Source of the DNA: Shewanella indica
Lineage (GTDB): Bacteria > Pseudomonadota > Gammaproteobacteria > Enterobacterales > Shewanellaceae
Assembly (NCBI RefSeq): GCF_002836975.1
Contig: NZ_NIJK01000003.1
Span: 1-64,000 of the forward strand
Reading direction: 5' to 3'
DNA length: 64,000 nucleotides
Part shown: positions 16,832 to 27,267 of the stretch, piece after piece
Position numbering within the stretch: position 1 is the first letter of the stretch
Layout of the letters: every line of letters starts with the position of its first letter
Notes under the pieces: model-generated
Databases searched by the model: none
Seen by the model: the letters and a program-made list of their open reading frames with translations, nothing else
What the model was told of the DNA's origin: nothing
Made by a program: the position numbers and the translations under genes

Positions 16832-17272
16832 TTAGTTTCCTGTAAGTATTTGCTGTTCAACTCCGGATGCAACCGTTAACGAACCTAGGCTATCGCGGCC
16901 ATAACTGACTGTACTTGTTATCTGAAATCGGCGACAACTCACTAAATTGGCTCCGGTAGCATTGGAGGTTCTTTGACAACTAACATCCTTCACCCCTGTT
17001 TCCGGTAAAGGCGAAATAACCTGCTTACCATAAAATCTGTCCAAACCCACTTCATCTTTAACATTCGCAAATGGCGCCCCGGCATACTCTGTAATAACCG
17101 CGTGCAGCCCACCATCGGCCAAGGCTTTGGCTTCCACCCGCTCGGCACCGGCGCCGGCCATGCGCAGCGACTGACTGGAGTTAACCGCCAGTGCCACACC
17201 AATTAAGGTCAAAATAATCAGGAGGATAAGTGCAAAAAAAAGTACAACTCCCCGCTGCTGCCTTATCTTCAT
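16832..17272 (-). CDS. pilX: PilX-type minor pilin
   Basis: 146 aa. An N-terminal PilX region: MKIRQQRGVVLFFALILLIILTL, a prepilin-like helix with Gly before a hydrophobic stretch, and SSQSLRMAGAGAERVEAKALADGG, typical of PilX/PilK-type minor pilins. Four cysteines lie toward the middle and end (SCQRT, SCRRF). It should prime pilus assembly with PilV, PilW, PilE and PilY1. Genes are tightly packed: 4 bp from the pilW stop and 4 bp to pilY1. Confidence 0.88.
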   Translation of the reverse strand: MKIRQQRGVVLFFALILLIILTLIGVALAVNSSQSLRMAGAGAERVEAKALADGGLHAVITEYAGAPFANVKDEVGLDRFYGKQVISPLPETGVKDVSCQRTSNATGANLVSCRRFQITSTVSYGRDSLGSLTVASGVEQQILTGN

Positions 17273-17276
17273 CTAC

Positions 17277-18251
17277 TTAATTCCTTATCAACACCGGGTT
17301 TTCAAGTACCACAGTGGTCGAAACCACCTTACGGCGGAAGTGATCAGGTTTTACATTGTCATTCTCGTCTGGCCTTGGGTATGTAATTGTTTTATCACCT
17401 ATTTGATAGGTATTCTCATTTGTATATGCCTTGTCCTCTGCAACTGAACGTACCAGTAAAAAGACTCTCAAGGCCACAATTCGCTGAAACAGCTGGTTAT
17501 CCCACATTAGATCCGTCACACTCTGCACCGGCATAAAGCTATCGGCTGTGTCATCACCATCCTCATCAAACCCATAGAGAATGCGCATATTCTCTATGCC
17601 TTCGACCAAGGGTTCGTCCACATTCATTCCACTTTTAGAAAGTGATTTGCGGGTCAGAACCGGCACGCCGTTATTGTCTTTGATAAAGTAGACATGGTGT
17701 TGATATTCCCACACCCTTTGGTTTTCAAGGGCGGGATCTGTATCGTTAAAAAACACCGCCTGGCTGGCCGTTGTCGCTACCCGAAAACCACCGCCGGTAC
17801 CGGGAGGCCCCACCAGACGTTTAATCTGAATCACATCTGTCCCATCAATCACTGAACTGACACAGCTCAGTGAACCGGTACTCACCCCGGCCTCATAGCC
17901 CCAAAGACGTCTGAAGTGGGCAGGTTTATCATTAGGCAGAGTGGCGTTGTTGAGCCCCTCGCCGGTGCAATCTGTCCCAACTGTATTATCGACCCGAGTA
18001 TTGGTACCCAGCACAAAGTCTGTACCCGTCATATCTCCGAAGAAACCTACCTGACTCAGATCCGGTACCATGATAGCCAGCGCGATACGGCCATTTTCCT
18101 GCAACTGATTGAACTGCCCTGTGGTAGTAACATTGGTGGCAGACATACTGAACATGGCGAACAAGCCTAGTGTCAGAAACAGGCTGATAACCATGGCCAC
18201 CATGAGCTCAACCAAAGAAAAACCCGACTGCTTTGAATTTGTCACACTCAT
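17277..18251 (-). CDS. pilW: PilW-type minor pilin
   Basis: 324 aa. Prepilin leader with SG|FSLVELMVAMVISLFL: cleavage after Gly10 and Glu5 in the mature protein. The long C-terminal domain (QLQENGRIALAIMVPDLSQVGFFGD near residue 45) is characteristic of PilW. It is the largest pseudopilin of the priming complex and keeps a Cys pair (GTDCTGEG, SLSCVSS). Four-base intergenic gaps to pilV and pilX indicate one operon. Confidence 0.9.
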   Translation of the reverse strand: MSVTNSKQSGFSLVELMVAMVISLFLTLGLFAMFSMSATNVTTTGQFNQLQENGRIALAIMVPDLSQVGFFGDMTGTDFVLGTNTRVDNTVGTDCTGEGLNNATLPNDKPAHFRRLWGYEAGVSTGSLSCVSSVIDGTDVIQIKRLVGPPGTGGGFRVATTASQAVFFNDTDPALENQRVWEYQHHVYFIKDNNGVPVLTRKSLSKSGMNVDEPLVEGIENMRILYGFDEDGDDTADSFMPVQSVTDLMWDNQLFQRIVALRVFLLVRSVAEDKAYTNENTYQIGDKTITYPRPDENDNVKPDHFRRKVVSTTVVLENPVLIRN

Positions 18252-18255
18252 AGCC

Positions 18256-18801
18256 TTAACCTTGGTTAATCACAGTCTTGAGGATAAAAACCCGCCGACG
18301 CTTCCCCAGGCTATCGCCGCAGTCAGTCGCTTCATAGGCGGTGCCGGCGGTTTCCTGAATGCCTCGCCATGCCATCACGATAGTGACATCACTGCCATTG
18401 ACAGTCAGACAAGCAGTGGCGCTATCGAGGCCGCCGACATTCCGGCTATCTGCCTTTTCAGCAGCGCCGGTAAAGAGCTCCTGCCATTGGTAAAGATCCC
18501 AAGCCAAAGTCTCGGCAGTAGTGCAGGTCACAGTGGCGCTAAGGCCCACATCACAGGATTTTGCAGGGGCACTTCCGCTTCCATCATAGGAGCCCTCATA
18601 ACTACTCAAAACCTTGTTATTGAGCTTCATTCGATTGAGGATATCGTTGGCAAAGTAGGCCGCCTGAGTCTGTTGAAATGATTCAAAGCTGGCGCGCTTG
18701 GCTACTATATGTAAGTTAAATATCCCGATAAGCCCTATCACCAAAATGACGAGCGCTACCATAACCTCAATCAGAGAGAACCCCTCCCTGCGTTTTTTCA
18801 T
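18256..18801 (-). CDS. pilV: PilV-type minor pilin, first gene of the operon
   Basis: 181 aa. Leader MKKRREG|FSLIEVMVALVILVIG, PilD cleavage after Gly7, then VAKRASFESFQQTQAAYFANDILNR-type PilV sequence. ATG 18801 with GGAG upstream gives a normal short leader; the longer frame from 18828 lacks a ribosome-binding site. There is no fimT or gspH-like gene in front, so the priming set here is PilV-W-X-Y1-E. The promoter should lie in 18802-18982. Confidence 0.88.
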   Translation of the reverse strand: MKKRREGFSLIEVMVALVILVIGLIGIFNLHIVAKRASFESFQQTQAAYFANDILNRMKLNNKVLSSYEGSYDGSGSAPAKSCDVGLSATVTCTTAETLAWDLYQWQELFTGAAEKADSRNVGGLDSATACLTVNGSDVTIVMAWRGIQETAGTAYEATDCGDSLGKRRRVFILKTVINQG

Positions 18802-18982
18802 AGGTGTCAAATCTCCAGACAGCGCCATGTTTTTGACAATAAATTCAGCCTATTAGTTCTTTAATATCTTATAGTTAGCTAAACGCAACAATAATACCTG
18901 TTAATGATAGTTGAGTCGAATGTAAATCGCCAGTAACAAGTATCGCTAATAAATTCAAGCCTGATAAGAAGTATTTTTTCCA

Positions 18983-19014
18983 TAAAAAAAAGAGGCTTAG
19001 ATAGCCTCTTTTTA
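18983..19014 (-). terminator. terminator of the ileS-ispH operon
   Basis: AGAGGC-TATCTAA-GCCTCT on the minus strand followed by eight T; it ends the run of genes read leftward from ribF/ileS through ispH and separates it from the pilus operon. Confidence 0.8.
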
Positions 19015-19056
19015 AAATGCTGTTCGCTTAAATAAGCGCGATAAACTCGCGGTTTC

Positions 19057-20010
19057 TTACCTTAGCTCAACCGGTACGGCAAATACGGTATCTTCCTTGC
19101 GCCCTTCCACTTCGGTCACCACGCTCGGCGCCAATTTAGCTATAGCCTCAACAACCTGCTGCACCAACACCTCAGGAGCAGAAGCCCCGGCAGTAACCGC
19201 AACCTTGCTGACACCATCAAACCACTCACGTTCTACATCATCGGCGTTATCGACCAGATAGGCCTGAGTGCCAGACTTGAGCGCCAATTCCCGCAGTCTG
19301 TTGGAATTGGAGCTGTTTTTGGAGCCAACCACAATCAGCAAGTCCACATCCTGGGCCATTTTACGTACCGCATCCTGACGGTTTTGGGTCGCGTAGCAGA
19401 TATCGTCTTTCCTGGGCCCTTCAATCGAAGGGAACCGCTTCTGCAGCGCGGCAATAATATCCAGGGTATCATCCACCGACAGCGTGGTTTGGGTAACAAA
19501 GCAAAGGTTGTCCGGCTCTTTCACCTGCAATGCATCCACGTCGGCCGGAGACTCAATGAGATAGACTCCCCCTTCAGGGTTATCGTACTGCCCCATGGTG
19601 CCTTCCACTTCGGGATGGCCGGCATGACCGATAAGAATGCACTCAATACCCTTGCGACTGGCGCGGGTCACCTGCAGATGCACCTTGGTCACCAGAGGAC
19701 AAGTGGCATCAAACACCTTAAGACCGCGACGCTTGGCTTCATTGCGCACCGCCTGCGACACCCCATGAGCACTGAAAATCACTATGCTGTTGTCGGGCAC
19801 CTGATCCAGTTCATCGACAAAAATCGCCCCCCGCTGCTTGAGATCTTCAACCACATAACGGTTATGCACTACTTCATGGCGCACATAGATTGGCGGGGAA
19901 AAGAGTTCCAGCGCCCGTTCCACTATGCTGATAGCCCGGTCAACACCGGCACAGAAGCCTCTGGGATTGGCCAGTAATATGTTAAGACCGGTAGATTTTG
20001 CTACTGACAT
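19057..20010 (-). CDS. ispH: IspH, 4-hydroxy-3-methylbut-2-enyl diphosphate reductase
   Basis: 317 aa. Last enzyme of the MEP isoprenoid pathway; its [4Fe-4S] cluster is held by three cysteines, seen here in [13 protein letters not shown] (about residue 18), [11 protein letters not shown] (about 102) and [11 protein letters not shown] (about 203). Histidines HEVVHN and [13 protein letters not shown] and the SSNSNRL motif are also present. ATG 20010 with AGGAGCTTTGAT upstream is chosen over the longer frame. It is the last gene of lspA-fkpB-ispH, a single base after the fkpB stop. Confidence 0.96.
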   Translation of the reverse strand: MSVAKSTGLNILLANPRGFCAGVDRAISIVERALELFSPPIYVRHEVVHNRYVVEDLKQRGAIFVDELDQVPDNSIVIFSAHGVSQAVRNEAKRRGLKVFDATCPLVTKVHLQVTRASRKGIECILIGHAGHPEVEGTMGQYDNPEGGVYLIESPADVDALQVKEPDNLCFVTQTTLSVDDTLDIIAALQKRFPSIEGPRKDDICYATQNRQDAVRKMAQDVDLLIVVGSKNSSNSNRLRELALKSGTQAYLVDNADDVEREWFDGVSKVAVTAGASAPEVLVQQVVEAIAKLAPSVVTEVEGRKEDTVFAVPVELR

Positions 20011-20011
20011 A

Positions 20012-20434
20012 TCAAAGCTCCTGCAATACTTCCAGTTCAAAGGTCACCTGGTGGCCCGCCAGCGGATGGTTCAAATCCACAGTGACAGAATCACCGGCTA
20101 TCTCCCTCACTATTCCGGGTATTTCACTGCCGCCAGGGCCAGCAAAGCTGACTATAACACCGGGTTCCAGCGTCATATCTGCCGGGAAGCGAGTGCGATC
20201 CAGATGATGAATGGCGTCGGGATTGGACTCGCCGAAAGCATCGGCTGGTGCCAAGGTAAAGCTGTGATTATCGCCGGCTTTCAGCTCAAGGAGCTCAGCT
20301 TCAAACGCCGGGCTCAGACTGCCGTCGCCAATATTGAGCCTGGCAGGTTTACCGGAGGCTTTGGTACTGTCAGCAGTCGAGCCATCTTCCAGCAATATAT
20401 TAAGGTGGCACAAGAGGGATTTTACATCAGACAT
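20012..20434 (-). CDS. fkpB: FkpB/SlpA-type FKBP peptidyl-prolyl isomerase
   Basis: 140 aa, a short FKBP of the SlpA type with an inserted-flap domain. [23 protein letters not shown] near residue 33, FGESNPDAI near 85, and the signature [19 protein letters not shown] at the C terminus (about 118-136). It catalyses proline isomerisation and probably acts as a cytoplasmic chaperone. The lspA-fkpB-ispH order is conserved in gammaproteobacteria. It lies 5 bp after lspA. Confidence 0.93.
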   Translation of the reverse strand: MSDVKSLLCHLNILLEDGSTADSTKASGKPARLNIGDGSLSPAFEAELLELKAGDNHSFTLAPADAFGESNPDAIHHLDRTRFPADMTLEPGVIVSFAGPGGSEIPGIVREIAGDSVTVDLNHPLAGHQVTFELEVLQEL

Positions 20435-20439
20435 CTGCG

Positions 20440-20955
20440 TTACTCCTTGGCTTCATTCTGCTTGGCTGCGGCCTTGTCACCGCCGAAAAATGAATCCCAG
20501 ATGATCAGGACTGCGCCAACACAGATAGCCGAGTCAGCGATATTGAATGCCGGGTAATGACTGGTTTTCCAGTAAAAATCGAGGAAGTCCACCACAAAAC
20601 CGTGCATCAGGCGATCGACAAGATTTCCCAGTGCGCCGCCAATCACCAGAGTGTAAGCCAGGTTAAGGCGCCACAATCCAGCCGATTGCCGTCTGAGCCA
20701 AACGGTCAGCAACACACTGAAGCCGACAGCGACGGCAGTGAACAACCAACGCTGCCAGCCACCGGCATCACTGAGAAAGCTAAAGGCGGCACCATAGTTA
20801 CGCACATAGGTCAGATTAAAGAAAGGCAACAGCTGCACCGACTCATACAGCTTGAAGTTCCCCAATACCCACTGTTTGGACAGCTGGTCAGCCAAAAAGG
20901 CCAACACAGCCACCCAATACCAGCGCAGGCCACTTTGTTTCCAGTCTGCGGGCAT
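20440..20955 (-). CDS. lspA: LspA, lipoprotein signal peptidase II
   Basis: 171 aa with four membrane helices. The two catalytic aspartates of this inner-membrane aspartyl protease lie in GNLVDRLMHGFVVDFLDFYW (about 116) and FNIADSAI (about 143); the helix-1 motif DQLSKQWV is also present. LspA removes signal peptides from prolipoproteins after Lgt action. It starts 11 bp after the ileS stop in the ribF-ileS-lspA-fkpB-ispH series. Confidence 0.96.
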   Translation of the reverse strand: MPADWKQSGLRWYWVAVLAFLADQLSKQWVLGNFKLYESVQLLPFFNLTYVRNYGAAFSFLSDAGGWQRWLFTAVAVGFSVLLTVWLRRQSAGLWRLNLAYTLVIGGALGNLVDRLMHGFVVDFLDFYWKTSHYPAFNIADSAICVGAVLIIWDSFFGGDKAAAKQNEAKE

Positions 20956-20966
20956 GTTTATTATCC

Positions 20967-23792
20967 TCAGGCGAACAGGCGCTGTTCACCTTCTCCTTCG
21001 ATATTGGTCACACAGCGGCCACACAGCAGTGGATGCTCGGCGATCTGGCCAACGTCTTCTCTGTGGTGCCAGCAGCGATCACACTTGGCCGCTTCGGACT
21101 TGGCAACGCTTAGCTTAAGTGATGCCAGCTCAGTTTCACGGGCAGCGGCAGGCGCATCGGCAAGCGGCTTAACCACGGCTTTGGAGGTCAGCAGCACAAA
21201 GCGCAGCTCGTCACCCAGTTTGGCCAAAGCTTCAGTCAGCGCCGCATCGGCAAACAGAGTCACCTCGGCTTCCAGCGCGCCGCCGATCAGCTTATCGCGG
21301 CGGCCTTGCTCCAGTGCCTTGTTGACTTCATCACGAACCTGCAGCAACTGTGCCCAGTATTCATCACTCAAATCTGAGTCCAGCTGGACAGCCTTGAGGC
21401 CCTGGTACCATTCCTGAGTAAACACATAGGCGTCACGCTTACCGGGCAGCAACTGCCAGATTTCATCGGCAGTGAAGCTAAGAATCGGGGCCACCCAACG
21501 CACCATGGCTTCGGCAATCAGATACAGAGCCGACTGACAGCTGCGACGGGCGTGACCATCACGCTTGGCGGTATACTGTCTGTCCTTGATGATATCCAGA
21601 TAGAAGCTGCCCAATTCAACCGAGCAGAACTGCATCAGCTTCTGGGTCACTATATGGAAGTTGTAGGCATCATAGGCTTCCAGCAACTCTTCCTGCAGTT
21701 TGGCGGCGCGGCGCACCACCCAACGATCCAGTGCCACCATGTCTTCGATGGCAATCATGTCTGTCTCTGGCTCAAAACCGCTCAGGTTAGCCAGCAGGAA
21801 GCGGGCGGTGTTACGGATACGGCGATAAGCATCGGCGCTACGATTAAGGATCTCATCGGATACTGTCATTTCACCGCTGTAGTCGGTAGAAGCCACCCAC
21901 AGACGCAGAATATCGGCGCCCAGTTTGTTGGTTACCTGCTGTGGTGCAATCACGTTGCCGATAGACTTGGACATCTTGCGGCCCTTGCCATCCACGGTAA
22001 AGCCGTGGGTCAGTACCTGCTTGTAAGGTGCCTTGCCGTTCATGGCGGTTGAAATCATCAGTGATGACATGAACCAACCACGGTGCTGATCCGAGCCTTC
22101 CAGGTAGAGGTCAATTCCCTGCCCCTGGAATTCAGGGCGGGCAGCAACCACTGATGAGAAGGTAGAACCTGAGTCATACCAAACATCCAGAGTGTCGGTC
22201 ACCTTGCGGTACTGTGCTGCATCTTCACCCAGGAGTTCAGACTCATCCAGATCCCACCAGGCTTGAATACCCTGCTGCTCAATGCGATGAGCAACACGCT
22301 CCATCAAAGCCACGCTGTCTGGATGCAGCTCTTCGGTTTCCTTGTGAACAAACAGAGTGATAGGCACGCCCCAGGTACGTTGGCGCGAGATACACCAGTC
22401 AGGACGGTTCTCGACCATCTTCTCAATCCGGCTCTGTCCCCAATCCGGGATCCACTGGGTTTGCTCAATTTCACCCATAGCTTGAGTACGCAGTCCTTTG
22501 TTATCCATGGAGATAAACCACTGCGGTGTGGCGCGGAAGATAATAGGAGTCTTGTGGCGCCAGCAGTGAGGGTAGCTGTGACGATAAGCTTCGCGGTGCA
22601 GCAAGGCATCTTTTTCCTGCAGCAGCGCTACAATTTCATCATTGGCCTTGAACACGTGCTTGCCGGCAAACAGCGGGGTATCTGCCTTGTAAACGCCGTT
22701 ATCACCTACAGGGTTAGCCACTTCCAAACCATACTTCTGGCCAACCACAAAGTCGTCCTGACCGTGTCCAGGGGCAGTGTGTACCACACCGGTACCGGAC
22801 TCTGTGGTCACGTGATCGCCAAGGATCGCCGGTACACTGAAATCATAGAAAGGATGTTGGAACTGCATCAACTCAAGCTCGGCACCTTTGGCGCGACCCA
22901 GGAGCTGATGGCTCTTGACACCATAACGGGTGATACAGCTTTCCAGCAGGGCTTCCGCCAGAATAACCGCTTGCTTGGCACCTTCTTCAGACTCAATCTC
23001 TACCAGCACATAGTCCAAATCAGGACTCAGTGACAAAGCGCGGTTGGCAGGCAAGGTCCAGGGAGTAGTAGTCCAGATAACCATGGAGACTGGCGCTTGA
23101 TACTCAGTAACCCCGAAAGCAGCTAGCACTTTAGCCTTATCCACGGCGGCAAAGGCCACGTCTATGGCCGGTGAGGTCTTGTCTTCATATTCCACTTCGG
23201 CTTCGGCCAGGGCAGAACCACAGTCGGTACACCAATGCACCGGCTTAACCCCTTTGTGCAGGTGGCCGTTGTCGATCACTTTAGCCAATGAGCGAATGAT
23301 GTTGGCCTCAGTGCTGAAATCCATGGTCAGGTAAGGTTTGAACCAGTCACCGAGTACGCCGAGACGGATAAAGTCATTGCGCTGACCATCCACCTGTTTG
23401 GCGGCATACTTACGGCACTCGTCACGAAACTCGGCGGCAGAGATTTTCTGCCCTGGCTTACCCACTTTCTGTTCTACCTTGAGTTCAATCGGCAGACCAT
23501 GGCAGTCCCAACCTGGCACATAAGGCGCATCAAACCCCGACAAGGTCTTGGATTTGATAATAATATCTTTGAGGATCTTGTTAACTGAGTGACCAATATG
23601 AATATCGCCATTCGCATATGGAGGGCCATCGTGCAGAATGAAAAGCTTGCGGCCAATACGGCTATCACGGATCTGTTGGTACAGATTCTCCTCGGTCCAG
23701 CGTTTCAACATCTCTGGCTCGCGATTTGCCAAATTACCACGCATCGGAAACTCGGTTTCCGGCAAATTCAAAGTTGATTTATAGTCGCTCAT
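20967..23792 (-). CDS. ileS: isoleucyl-tRNA synthetase
   Basis: 941 aa (E. coli 938). Class I synthetase: the HIGH motif in [20 protein letters not shown] near residue 60, and KMSKS in [12 protein letters not shown] near 605. The CP1 editing domain ([31 protein letters not shown]) hydrolyses Val-tRNA(Ile). The C-terminal zinc site is CDRCWHHR...LCGRC. ATG 23792 gives the family start [19 protein letters not shown]; the frame remains open upstream by five codons. It is preceded by ribF (33 bp) and followed by lspA. Confidence 0.97.
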   Translation of the reverse strand: MSDYKSTLNLPETEFPMRGNLANREPEMLKRWTEENLYQQIRDSRIGRKLFILHDGPPYANGDIHIGHSVNKILKDIIIKSKTLSGFDAPYVPGWDCHGLPIELKVEQKVGKPGQKISAAEFRDECRKYAAKQVDGQRNDFIRLGVLGDWFKPYLTMDFSTEANIIRSLAKVIDNGHLHKGVKPVHWCTDCGSALAEAEVEYEDKTSPAIDVAFAAVDKAKVLAAFGVTEYQAPVSMVIWTTTPWTLPANRALSLSPDLDYVLVEIESEEGAKQAVILAEALLESCITRYGVKSHQLLGRAKGAELELMQFQHPFYDFSVPAILGDHVTTESGTGVVHTAPGHGQDDFVVGQKYGLEVANPVGDNGVYKADTPLFAGKHVFKANDEIVALLQEKDALLHREAYRHSYPHCWRHKTPIIFRATPQWFISMDNKGLRTQAMGEIEQTQWIPDWGQSRIEKMVENRPDWCISRQRTWGVPITLFVHKETEELHPDSVALMERVAHRIEQQGIQAWWDLDESELLGEDAAQYRKVTDTLDVWYDSGSTFSSVVAARPEFQGQGIDLYLEGSDQHRGWFMSSLMISTAMNGKAPYKQVLTHGFTVDGKGRKMSKSIGNVIAPQQVTNKLGADILRLWVASTDYSGEMTVSDEILNRSADAYRRIRNTARFLLANLSGFEPETDMIAIEDMVALDRWVVRRAAKLQEELLEAYDAYNFHIVTQKLMQFCSVELGSFYLDIIKDRQYTAKRDGHARRSCQSALYLIAEAMVRWVAPILSFTADEIWQLLPGKRDAYVFTQEWYQGLKAVQLDSDLSDEYWAQLLQVRDEVNKALEQGRRDKLIGGALEAEVTLFADAALTEALAKLGDELRFVLLTSKAVVKPLADAPAAARETELASLKLSVAKSEAAKCDRCWHHREDVGQIAEHPLLCGRCVTNIEGEGEQRLFA

Positions 23793-23825
23793 TGATCCTA
23801 ATACCATTAATTTAGCTAAGAGAGC

Positions 23826-24761
23826 TCAGCCTGCTTCATTGCTGAGTAAGGCGCGAGCCTCATCAGCGTCATTCATTATTTGTTTCTTAAGTGCCTCAAG
23901 GGACTCGAACGGTTTCTCGTCACGGATCTTGGCCACTAATTCCACTTCTACTTTACGCCCGTAGAGGTCACCGTCAAAGTCAAACAGGTGCACTTCCAAC
24001 TGGCAGTTTTGTCCCTGAACCGTCGGGCGAAAACCCACATTGGCAACACCATCGTATTGCTCACTGCCATCCCACCAGAGCCTAACCGCAAAAACGCCCC
24101 TCACGGGAACCACTTTACGCTTCATGGCAATATTGGCTGTGGGGAACCCTAGCGTCCGGCCCAGCTTTTTGCCATGTGCCACCTTACCACTGAGAGTATA
24201 GGGATGTCCCAATAAACGTCTGGCCTGATCAAGATTGCCCTTGGCCAGTGCTTCTCTGACCATGGTGGAACTGACCCTGTGATCGCCAACCAAAAAGCTT
24301 TGGGTACTGACTACCGCAAAACCGTGTTGTTCACCGGCAGAGCGAAGCAGCTCAAAGTTGCCCTGACGCGCCCGTCCAAAACAGAAATCGTCACCGACCA
24401 CCAGATACTTGACCCCAAGTTTACGCACCAGCAACTCTTCGACAAACTCCTTGGCCGGCATCTGGGCAAACTTTTGATTGAAATTGACACACACAAGTCT
24501 GTCTATTCCCAGTTCAGCAAGCAACCTGACCTTATCACGAAGCAGGCTCAAGCGCGCAGGGGCATCCTGGCCGCGAAACAGTTCCTGCGGTTGCGGCTCA
24601 AATGTCATCAGGGTGGCCGGCAAACCAAAGTGACGCGCCTTTTTGACCAGATTGGCTATCACTTCGGCATGGCCCCTGTGTACACCATCAAAGTTACCTA
24701 TGGTCAGCACACAACCGCGATGGGCCGGCAATATATTGTGTATTCCGCGAATCAGTTCCAT
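23826..24761 (-). CDS. ribF: RibF, bifunctional riboflavin kinase/FAD synthetase
   Basis: 311 aa. An N-terminal nucleotidyltransferase domain (about 15-180) with TIGNFDGVHRGH and the VGDDFCFGRARQGN and RVSSTMVREAL motifs makes FAD. The C-terminal kinase domain (about 185-305) with GKVAHGKKLGRTLGFPTANI and GVANVGFRPTV phosphorylates riboflavin. First gene of the ribF-ileS-lspA-fkpB-ispH group; murJ lies 65 bp upstream on the same strand. Confidence 0.96.
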   Translation of the reverse strand: MELIRGIHNILPAHRGCVLTIGNFDGVHRGHAEVIANLVKKARHFGLPATLMTFEPQPQELFRGQDAPARLSLLRDKVRLLAELGIDRLVCVNFNQKFAQMPAKEFVEELLVRKLGVKYLVVGDDFCFGRARQGNFELLRSAGEQHGFAVVSTQSFLVGDHRVSSTMVREALAKGNLDQARRLLGHPYTLSGKVAHGKKLGRTLGFPTANIAMKRKVVPVRGVFAVRLWWDGSEQYDGVANVGFRPTVQGQNCQLEVHLFDFDGDLYGRKVEVELVAKIRDEKPFESLEALKKQIMNDADEARALLSNEAG

Positions 24762-24826
24762 GAAATCAATGACTGCTCAAACGTAAATTGGCGGATTATA
24801 TAACAGCTCGGCAGCAGAATCAGCCC

Positions 24827-26386
24827 TCAGTTCCGGGCTTTGAGCCGCCACGGACGGATCCCAAACAGTACCAATGCCATAAAGTACCCTAAAGCACCGC
24901 CGAGTATCAGGGAAAACAGATGAGCGAATCGCTCAACAAACGACCACCCAAGCCATTGCGCCTGCTCTGGTGAAAAGTAAATTAACAGGCAAACCATTGC
25001 CGCCGTTGCCAATAAGACCTTGATAAAAAAGATAATAGTTTGCTTACTAACTCTATATACACCAGCCAGATGCAAACCGCGATATAACAGGGAAGCGTTG
25101 AGTAAAGCAGACAGAGAAGTGGCGATCGCCAGCCCAACATATCCAAATGGCACGGCAAAAATAATATTGAAACCCATGTTGCTAACCATAGCAATGATGC
25201 CATAACGCACAGGTGTCTTGGTGTCCTGACGAGCATAATATCCGGGCGCCAGCACCTTGATCAGCATAAAACTCAACAAACCTGAGCCGTAGGCCACCAG
25301 AGAATAGGAAGCCATTTCCACGTCACTGATGCTAAAGGCACCACGCATAAAAAGCACCATCAACATGGGCTGAGCCAATACAATCAGCCCCATCATGGCC
25401 GGTAAACCCAGCAGCAGAATGGCGCGAACCCCCCAATCCATAGTGCGACCAAACCCCTCCCCCTCTGCATTAACGTGTTTTTTGGAAAGAGCAGGCAAAA
25501 TAACGGTAGCAATGGCAATACCAAATAACCCCAGCGGGAACTCCAACAAGCGATCCGAATAATAGAGCCAACTGATGGAGCCTGTGACCAGAAAACTGGC
25601 GATAAAAGTATCCAGCAGCAAGTTAATTTGTGACACAGAGACCCCAAATAACGCCGGGATCATCAAAGTGCGGATTTTAACCACCCCGGGATGATTCCAG
25701 CCCCAAGAGGGCTTGACCAGCGCTTTTTCCTGCAGCAGAAAAGGAATTTGAAACAAAAACTGAATCACACCACCGAAGAACACCCCCCAGGCCAAACCGA
25801 TTTCAGGCTTATCCAGGGTAGGACTCAACCACAATGCTGCAGCGATAATGGCGACGTTGAGAAATACCGGGGTAAAGGCCGAAACGGCAAAACGGCCACG
25901 GGTATTGAGAATCGAGCCGGCCAAGGCGGTGAAAGTGATAAACCAAAGATAGGGAAAAGTGATCTTCAGCATTAACGAGGCCAGTTCAAACTTGGCGCCG
26001 TCAGGCTCATCATTAACCCAGGCCATAAACCAGCCTGCACCAAACAAAGCGGTCAATATTGGCGAAGCCAGAACCCCAATCAAGGTCACGACTGTTACCA
26101 ATAACCCCAAGGTACCGGCTACCTTTGATAATAAGAGTTTGACCTCTTCGCTGGACTCTTTCTCCTGATACTGAGTCAATACAGGTACAAAGGCCTGAGC
26201 AAAGGCACCTTCAGCAAACAATCGCCGCAAAAAGTTAGGGATCTTGTTGGCAAAAAAGAACACATCGGCACTGCTGCCCGCGCCCATCAAGTTGGCGACT
26301 ACCACATCCCGTATTAATCCCAATACACGGGAAATCAAGGTCATGACGCTGACGATAGCGCCGGACCGTACCAATTTTTTGCTCAA
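24827..26386 (-). CDS. murJ: MurJ, lipid II flippase
   Basis: 519 aa from the TTG at 26386 (E. coli 511). The protein carries the MOP-superfamily pattern of 14 membrane helices. Key arginines are in SRVLGLIRDVVVA (near 20) and IPNFLRRLFAEGAFAQAF (near 50), which line the flippase cavity. TTG 26386 is preferred: GGGGGA lies just upstream and MurJ proteins start SKKLxxSGxIVSxMTLISR. An ATG at 26443 would add 19 residues without a clear ribosome-binding site. It is divergent from rpsT, as usual in gammaproteobacteria. Confidence 0.95.
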   Translation of the reverse strand: MSKKLVRSGAIVSVMTLISRVLGLIRDVVVANLMGAGSSADVFFFANKIPNFLRRLFAEGAFAQAFVPVLTQYQEKESSEEVKLLLSKVAGTLGLLVTVVTLIGVLASPILTALFGAGWFMAWVNDEPDGAKFELASLMLKITFPYLWFITFTALAGSILNTRGRFAVSAFTPVFLNVAIIAAALWLSPTLDKPEIGLAWGVFFGGVIQFLFQIPFLLQEKALVKPSWGWNHPGVVKIRTLMIPALFGVSVSQINLLLDTFIASFLVTGSISWLYYSDRLLEFPLGLFGIAIATVILPALSKKHVNAEGEGFGRTMDWGVRAILLLGLPAMMGLIVLAQPMLMVLFMRGAFSISDVEMASYSLVAYGSGLLSFMLIKVLAPGYYARQDTKTPVRYGIIAMVSNMGFNIIFAVPFGYVGLAIATSLSALLNASLLYRGLHLAGVYRVSKQTIIFFIKVLLATAAMVCLLIYFSPEQAQWLGWSFVERFAHLFSLILGGALGYFMALVLFGIRPWRLKARN

Positions 26387-26567
26387 ATATTCCCCCAGAA
26401 GACCCAAGCCGCTATAAACGGCGGCAAGTCTCAAAAATTCCACTTAAGCTCTGTCACATGCCAGCAATTGCTGGTAGAATTGCGCCACATCTTACACGAG
26501 TTGGGTTGAGGATAGCCAAATCAGGTTGGATTAATTTATCTTTATGATGGATATTCAATCATTGTCA

Positions 26568-26596
26568 TTGACAAAGTGACGAAAACCGGGCATTCT
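26568..26596 (+). promoter_or_regulatory. candidate rpsT promoter
   Basis: A perfect TTGACA (26568-26573), a 17-base spacer, and CATTCT (26591-26596) as a weak -10. It is located 46 bp before the rpsT start, in the divergent murJ/rpsT region. Confidence 0.45.
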
Positions 26597-26641
26597 CCTC
26601 GGCCTTTAAAAGTATCAAATCCAGTTTTTAGGAGTTGCACC

Positions 26642-26908
26642 TTGGCTAATAGCAAGACTGCAAAGAAGCGCGCGCTTCAATCAGAAAAGCGTCGTCAACA
26701 CAACGCTAGCCGTCGCTCTATGTTGCGTACCTACGTGAAAAAAGTTATCGCTGCTATCAAAGCTGGCGATCACAAAGCGGCTACTGAAGCTTTCGCTGTT
26801 GCACAACCCATTCTTGACCGTATGGCAACCAAAGGCCTGATCCACAAGAATAAGGCTGCCCGTCATAAGGCTCGTCTGAACACTCGTATCAAAGCACTGG
26901 CTGCTTAA
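26642..26908 (+). CDS. rpsT: 30S ribosomal protein S20
   Basis: 88 aa, starting [20 protein letters not shown], the classic S20 N terminus. The start codon is TTG, as in E. coli rpsT, behind AGGAG; the frame opens further upstream but without family similarity. S20 binds 16S rRNA in the small subunit. In E. coli the UUG start is part of autoregulation; the same may hold here. A terminator follows at 26923. Confidence 0.97.
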   Translation: MANSKTAKKRALQSEKRRQHNASRRSMLRTYVKKVIAAIKAGDHKAATEAFAVAQPILDRMATKGLIHKNKAARHKARLNTRIKALAA

Positions 26909-26922
26909 TTCGATACCCGTAT

Positions 26923-26953
26923 AAAAAAAACCGGCATTGCCGGTTTTTTTATA
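26923..26953 (+). terminator. rpsT terminator
   Basis: AAAAAACCGGC-ATT-GCCGGTTTTTTT: GC-rich stem with A and T runs on both sides, so it can also serve the convergent ArsR-family gene. Confidence 0.85.
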
Positions 26954-26970
26954 TCTAAAATTCAATAACA

Positions 26971-27267
26971 TCAATGACAATAGATGTTATTCAACAGCTT
27001 GATGATTTCGCGCACTTCTTCACTCTTGAGCGAATAGTACACTGTCTGGGCTTCTTTGCGGGTGGCCACCAGATTGTCTTTACGCAACCAAGCCAGATGC
27101 TGAGACAAAGCCGACTGACTCAATCCCAGTTTCTTGTTCATTTCCCCAACGCACATCTCTCCCTCACTCAGGAGATAGCACAGAATAAATAAACGCCTCT
27201 CATTGGCCAGCGCCTTCAATAACACGACGGCATGGTCCGCTCGCTGCTGCATCAACTCAATATTCAT
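26971..27267 (-). CDS. ArsR/SmtB-family regulator with a cysteine pair (BigR/SqrR/HlyU-like)
   Basis: 98 aa, a single winged helix-turn-helix. LKALANERRLFILCYLLSEGEMCVGEMN (shown in part) leads into the recognition helix LGLSQSALSQHLAWLRKDNLVATRKEAQTVYY region. The metal-site residues of ArsR/SmtB are not obvious. Cys39 and Cys97 instead sit where the thiol pair of BigR, SqrR and HlyU-type sulfide/redox sensors lies, so sensing of sulfane sulfur or oxidants is likely. It is divergent from the M28 peptidase gene (135-bp gap), a possible target. Confidence 0.82.
   Translation of the reverse strand: MNIELMQQRADHAVVLLKALANERRLFILCYLLSEGEMCVGEMNKKLGLSQSALSQHLAWLRKDNLVATRKEAQTVYYSLKSEEVREIIKLLNNIYCH

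Noticed and set aside
19384..21417. Long plus-strand frames opposite ispH, lspA and ileS
   Set aside because: Shadows of well-supported genes on the minus strand; no family match.
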